Positions 59,818 to 64,000 of a DNA stretch of 64,000 nucleotides are shown piece by piece. The first letter of the stretch is position 1, and the number at the start of each line of letters is the position of its first letter. The notes beneath the pieces are model-generated. The model was not told the DNA's origin. It searched no databases and saw only the letters and a list, made by a program, of their open reading frames with translations. Location of the stretch: contig CM072919.1 of NCBI GenBank assembly GCA_037013685.1, positions 31,785,435 to 31,849,434 on the forward strand. Direction: 5' to 3'. The DNA is from Acridotheres tristis (Eukaryota; Chordata; Aves; Passeriformes; Sturnidae). The position numbers and the translations under genes were made by a program.

Positions 59818-61773
59818 CTAGCCTTGGGTATTATTTCTCTCCTGGGCATACATACTAGAGGTTCCTTCAAGGGGATCTGACAGATCATCCTCCCTTCTGT
59901 AATACCCTGCACCTCCATGGGAGGCTGAGGCTACCTTCACTTTAGTGGAGTTCCCTCTGTTGGTGTTCCTCTCCCTGAGTTGGCGCACCCGTGCTGCCAG
60001 GACAGAAGTGGGTTTCCCATCCCACCTTCTCATGTCTTCCCCGTGGTCACGTAGAAAAAACCACAGGTCAGCACGTGGGGTATACCCTCTCTCCCTAGCT
60101 GGGGAGCGTTGGGCTCTACTTTTGGGGTCCATGACTCGCACTGGTGCTGCACTGATCTTCCTCACCTCTTCCCTTATCTCCTTCATCTCCTCCTTAAACT
60201 CCTCTCTGAAGTCCTTAGCCACAGCAGAGACATGAGCCTGCATTGGGCCAGCCATCATACTCTGATAATTCCTGAGCCTGTTGGCAACAGAACCCACTGT
60301 CACTTGGTTGGTATCAGCATCAATCATTGCAATAAAGGAGGTATATTGAGATGGGCCCAGGTTTGCCAGATTCCACAACATCTGTCCTGTGCACCTGACC
60401 TTGTCAGGGTCATTATCATGCTGTCCTTCCCTCCCAAAGAGCACCTCCAGTACTGCCACTTCTCTCAGCTTTTGGATCCCTTCCTTAAGGGTATTCCAAT
60501 GTGTTCTCTGGTGGTACTCCTGCATTCTTTCCCTGTGGACAAATCTCTCTCTCACGCTCATTAAAAGTTGCTCCCAGAGGGAAAGGAGACCTGTCTCCCT
60601 TACAAATACTTGGTCCACACCTGAGTCCTGGGTCAAGGCTCCCAAATTCCTTGCCTCAGTACCATCCAGTTGCACACCTATACCCATAAGGTCCCAGACC
60701 CGCAGTAACCAGGTTGTAAAAGGCTCACGGCCCTGTCGTACAATGTCTTTTCGCACGTTACGGAGACTCTCATATGACAGGGACTCAGTGATGATCTCAA
60801 CTTCTGGCTCCCCTGCTGGTTGTGAGGGGCCCCCTTCCTGACCCTTATTATCTAGGTGCCTTGTTTTCATCCTAGACTTCCTAGTTTCCACAGGGGCAAC
60901 TGCTGCTGGCTGTGAGTGCCCTTGCAGTTCAGCTGGAACCTGGACAGATGTAACATCTGTGGGTCCCACTGCTGCACCATCAGATTCTCCCTCTTTAAGG
61001 CAGGGGGAGGGTTTCTCACCAGCTGGGAAGAGGTATTCCTTCAGCATCTGGCCCATCTCACGTATCTCCTTTGCTATCACCCCCACCCATTCTGGGTGGT
61101 TCCTTTCCGAGGTGGGCTGTGGGGCAGGGTCAAACTCTGGGGTAATTTCCGTAGTCTCTGGGACAGGATCAGGCTCTGGGGTAACCTTCCTAGTCTCTGG
61201 GACAGGATCAGGCTCTGGGGTAACCTCCCTAGTCTCTGGGACAGGATCAGGCTCTGGGGTAACATTCCTAGTCTCTTGGACAGGATCAGGCTCTGGGGCA
61301 GCATCACTATTTCCTGGGATAGGTATCAGGGTTGTTATCCAAGTCAATCTCCCCTTATCTCTGAATGTTAGATAGAACAGGTTTAACAGGGATATAAGCA
61401 ACACTAGCCACAGTATAACGTCATTAGCATTTAAAGCGGATTGGAACCCCTTGAAGACTGGTGGGGTGAACTTCAAAAACCCTGTGATGGGTTGGGAGAA
61501 GATTTCACCTGCTGCCACTTCCTCACAGTAAGTACCATTATTGAAGTAGCCCCAGAAACAAACACTTAGAGTGCGATAGCTCTGAATCCATGTGGCCATC
61601 TTCCAGAGAAAATTAAAAATCCATGAATTCCTCAACTGATCAACCCACATAATAAGCCGGATAATAGTCACAGTAACCTTGGTTATGAGACTCATGTTTA
61701 AAAAAGGGCTTGCAAATGGGAGAGATATAGCAGTGACCATATGGAGGCCAATCCAGGGTAAGCTGGACAGCAT
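59818..61773 (-). CDS. gag: gag, with hydrophobic N-terminal region
   Basis: The first ATG after the primer binding site gives 651 residues; the frame is open a further 68 residues back to 61977 in the 5' LTR. Numbering from 61977: residues 69-112 and about 186-204 (VILWLVLLISLLNLFYLTF) are strongly hydrophobic, with an NGT glycosylation sequon at 147-149 between them. Residues 228-285 hold Pro/Glu/Asp repeats with a 13-residue period. Residues about 395-580 resemble ERVL capsid (LRNVRKDIVRQ, TWLLRVWD). Residues 585-609 are charged and coiled-coil-like. No CCHC zinc knuckle is present. It ends at UAG (59818-59820), after which the same frame enters the protease. Gag is the structural protein of the particle. 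The start is uncertain; other ATGs lie at residues 80 and 95. The open frame may mean late decay or constraint; this was not tested. Confidence 0.82.
   Translation of the reverse strand: MLSSLPWIGLHMVTAISLPFASPFLNMSLITKVTVTIIRLIMWVDQLRNSWIFNFLWKMATWIQSYRTLSVCFWGYFNNGTYCEEVAAGEIFSQPITGFLKFTPPVFKGFQSALNANDVILWLVLLISLLNLFYLTFRDKGRLTWITTLIPIPGNSDAAPEPDPVQETRNVTPEPDPVPETREVTPEPDPVPETRKVTPEPDPVPETTEITPEFDPAPQPTSERNHPEWVGVIAKEIREMGQMLKEYLFPAGEKPSPCLKEGESDGAAVGPTDVTSVQVPAELQGHSQPAAVAPVETRKSRMKTRHLDNKGQEGGPSQPAGEPEVEIITESLSYESLRNVRKDIVRQGREPFTTWLLRVWDLMGIGVQLDGTEARNLGALTQDSGVDQVFVRETGLLSLWEQLLMSVRERFVHRERMQEYHQRTHWNTLKEGIQKLREVAVLEVLFGREGQHDNDPDKVRCTGQMLWNLANLGPSQYTSFIAMIDADTNQVTVGSVANRLRNYQSMMAGPMQAHVSAVAKDFREEFKEEMKEIREEVRKISAAPVRVMDPKSRAQRSPARERGYTPRADLWFFLRDHGEDMRRWDGKPTSVLAARVRQLRERNTNRGNSTKVKVASASHGGAGYYRREDDLSDPLEGTSSMYAQERNNTQG
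61121..61306 (-). repeat. 39-bp tandem repeat within gag
   Basis: Units start at 61121, 61160, 61199, 61238 and 61277 (last partial). The three central units are nearly identical. Each encodes 13 residues of the type VTPEPDPVPETR plus one, keeping frame. Confidence 0.96.
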
Positions 61774-61853
61774 GGTGTCACCTACCACAAGCTTGGGTAA
61801 TTCAAGAACTGTTATTCCCTTTTCTACGCCTCTCTCAATGCCCTCAGGCAATG

Positions 61854-61872
61854 CCCCACGTTCTGGGCGCCA
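61854..61872 (-). promoter_or_regulatory. primer binding site, tRNA-Lys-like
   Basis: Five bases after the 5' LTR the minus strand reads TGGCGCCCAGAACGTGGGG. This matches the 3' end of tRNA-Lys (TGGCGCCCAACGTGGGG type) except for two extra bases (GA) in the middle. The position is right for a retroviral primer binding site. Confidence 0.8.
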
Positions 61873-61877
61873 AAGTC

Positions 61878-62588
61878 TGTCTTGGTTTGAAAGACAGGTA
61901 TGGTCTAAGGAAAGGCAAGAGCCCCTTTCCTGAGATGCAGAATGCAACCCCCTCCCTTTTAGATATTTCAGGTCCAAATCAGAGGCCTTCAGGCAGGAGA
62001 TGTGGGGATAAGGGTAACAGTTCTTTACTGATATCTAACAAGGCAGAAAACAACAACAGCTATAAAAATTGGCAACAGAACAGAACAGTTTAGCTCCGCT
62101 CCAGTCCCTTTTGGCCGCAGGACGTCTCCCTGCGCTCAGTTACCGGTGCTGTGGAGGCAGGGTGGGTCCCACGCAGTTGAAGAGGGGCTGGGTGATGGTG
62201 GCGGAGGCCCAGGGGTGAGAGGGGATGGGAAAGTGACTCCCCCCCCTCACGGTGTCGGTCGTGGTGCTCCGCAGAGTGTCCGGAGATAGTAGGGTGAGGT
62301 GGGAGAGCGGCAGAGCGATGTCCAACGGCAGGGAGCGTGAATCTCAGTGCTGGGATGGCAGGGGAGATGCCAGACCAGAGCCTGGGCTGTCCTCCCACTC
62401 CACGAGCCAAGCAAGAGAGAGTCCCCCTCTCCAGACCTCCCATCCCACCTTTCCTTTTCCAGTTCCCCCACCCCCCCCACCCCCTACGAGAGGATGTTAT
62501 CTGTCGTTTTAAGGTGTAGCCACAACTACTTAGCATAACAATGGGAGAAATTCCACAGAAAGAAAAGTGAAGCATTCAAGCTCCAACA
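61878..62588 (-). mobile_element. 5' LTR of the provirus
   Basis: 711 bp, matching the 3' LTR. It should have carried the promoter. On the minus strand no clear TATAAA is seen; a CTTAAAA block lies near 62507-62513. On the plus strand a TATAAAAA occurs at 62061-62068, and also in the 3' LTR at 56008-56015. Frames at 62090-62575 and 62252-62538 are not genes. Confidence 0.95.
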
Positions 62589-62593
62589 GTACT
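62589..62593. repeat. target site duplication, right copy
   Basis: GTACT directly follows the outer edge of the 5' LTR. Confidence 0.93.
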
Positions 62594-64000
62594 TTGGGAG
62601 GTACAATTGAAACATTAGCCCTGCTGATACACACTGCTGAAACAGTTGCTCTCATAACCTGCTGCTGGAGGGCATTGTCTTTAACCTGCTTTGCTCTCAA
62701 GCAAGCCAGCACCTTAATCCATCAATTTACTTGTGGCTTTTAACATACTGTAAGAAGATTCATACTGACAGTAAAGTATTTAGTGGTTCTAAATTTTAGT
62801 AGTTCTTGCGGTCTCAAAGTATGTGTTGGTGCACGTCAAGCTCTGGTTCAACTGAGCAGGATGTATTTCTGACAGCACTTGTAGAGACAAAATCACAAAA
62901 TATCCTAGAAACAGCTGTTCTTCAAGGCTTTACTGATCTCTTAAACAATGTAAATTGGTAAGTAACAGGAATATCTCCATTTGAGAGCATTACTAGGGCT
63001 ATGGAAGTCTTTTAGTTTGCAATATAAATGGCAGATTTTGTTTCGCATTACAGTGAAATGTGTGTGGCCAGCACATAATCCAGATTACTTGAATTCTGGG
63101 ATGATATTAAAGGAGGCAAGAAAGATACAGTGGATTCCTTTTGAATAATTTAAACTGGCCTAGTATGAGGTATTAGGAGCATGTGTAAATTAAAGGTCAG
63201 TAGAAAATTGCAACAACTTACCACTTCAAATAACGTTTTTTTACTGCATGATTTCTGGCATGCTTATTTTCTAGTTTCTTTTTTTTAAATGCCCCATTTT
63301 AGGATGTGCAGAATACTACAGATTATGGCCGTTTATTTGTCGCCCTCCTCCAAATTCCTGGTTCAATGACATGTTTTCAATTACAGTTAAATTATTCTGA
63401 TAAAAACATTCTCAAAAATAGGTTAGTTGAAGAGTATCATGAAAAAGCTTTGTAGTGGATGCCATTTATAATGGCCTTGTGTTGTCCACAATACCAGATA
63501 AGGGAAAAGTTTTTGAAATTGGTGTGGATTTTGTTTTGTTTTATTTAAAAGAGAAAATGTAAGAAAAGACCAGATGACATAAGAAAAAGTTTCCACTACA
63601 GAGCATTGTGCAAGTCTGACTATCAATGAGATCTGCGGCACTATGAGCATCTTCTACCTAGTGCAACTTCTTCACGCAAACGCAGGTCTTGCCTCTCATG
63701 CTTTACTGCAAGATCCTGGTGTCTTTCCATGAAGAGCTAAAGCTTATTGTCTGTAAGGGACACCTGCATGCATAAAAGGCCTTTATCCTTCCTGAATGTA
63801 TTGCTGTCTAGTGACTGAAATGCACTGCTATGCCTGGACTGGCAAGCATGGGAGGTAGCTGATTTTATTAAAGGAGTAATAAACTTACACACAGCACAAG
63901 ACAAATTGGTCTGCTCCTCCTTTGGTCCTCAAGTATTGTTTTGTGGCTATGACCCAGACAAAATTTAGAAGACATTAAGCAAAATTTCAGTTACTGTCTT
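62594..64000. other. AT-rich non-coding DNA right of the provirus
   Basis: No recognised repeat or exon to the end of the window. Confidence 0.5.

Larger units (their letters stand above)
55824..62588 (-). mobile_element. ERVL-like endogenous retrovirus, near full-length, coding-defective
   Basis: A 6765-bp provirus on the minus strand. Own-sense order: 5' LTR, primer binding site, gag, protease, reverse transcriptase, RNase H, integrase, polypurine-like tract, 3' LTR. The integrase frame ends about 110 bp before the 3' LTR, so there is no room for env. ERVL-like (class III) assignment rests on the capsid-like part of Gag (pattern LRxxRKDIVRQGREPF and TWLLRVWD), the 5-bp target duplication, the missing env and the missing CCHC zinc knuckle. 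This matches my knowledge of ERVL elements but was not checked by search. Three in-frame stops and three frameshifts inactivate pol. The two LTRs differ by roughly 5 percent by eye (about 35 substitutions in about 700 positions, plus small indels), so this is not a very recent insertion. Confidence 0.93.

Noticed and set aside
60109..61375. Plus-strand frames of 138-151 residues over gag
   Set aside because: Antisense shadows of the long gag frame; the repeated part mirrors the 39-bp repeat.

Overview
The window looks like AT-rich, gene-poor avian nuclear DNA, most likely from a songbird. The evidence is many CR1-type LINE fragments with the bird-typical 3' ends (ATTCTATGATTCT-like octamers), several LTRs whose layout matches passerine endogenous retroviruses, and no bacterial-style gene density. 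I find no convincing host protein-coding exon, tRNA or rRNA. It reads as an intergenic or deep intronic stretch made of anonymous AT-rich DNA, CR1 relics, simple repeats and retroviral insertions. Repeat family names rest on recognition by eye and were not checked against a library.

Layout: 0.7-4.3 kb holds a decayed retroviral cluster on the minus strand (LTR-like relics at about 734, 1999 and 3977, and a degraded pol segment at about 2425-3440). A solo LTR with a 5-bp target duplication sits at 8448-9116. From 11 to 19.4 kb I recognise no repeat family; it contains a perfect 24-bp palindrome. A second solo LTR, related to the provirus described below, is at 21194-21971. CR1 fragments are scattered from 4.6 to 55 kb. 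Two very long simple repeats, a 298-bp (CTTT)n and a 282-nt all-purine (GGAA)n tract, lie about 1.5 kb apart at 34.8-36.9 kb. A plus-strand LTR carrying a 40-bp minisatellite lies at 46756-48006.

The main object is a nearly complete endogenous retrovirus on the minus strand, 55824-62588, flanked by the duplication GTACT. Order in its own sense: 5' LTR (61878-62588), a tRNA-Lys-like primer binding site, a long gag frame, a protease split across two frames, reverse transcriptase, RNase H, integrase, a polypurine-like tract, 3' LTR (55824-56539). The capsid-like part of Gag, the 5-bp target duplication, the lack of env and the lack of a Gag zinc knuckle point to an ERVL-like (class III) element. 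The pol region is inactivated by three in-frame stops and three apparent frameshifts; gag is open from the 5' LTR to its amber stop.

The unusual points are: Gag is preceded by a hydrophobic, apparently membrane-spanning N-terminal region in a frame that stays open back through the primer binding site into the LTR; Gag carries 13-residue Pro/Glu/Asp repeats; gag and the protease active site share one frame across a single UAG; and a much older pol relic at 2.4-3.4 kb is colinear with this provirus.
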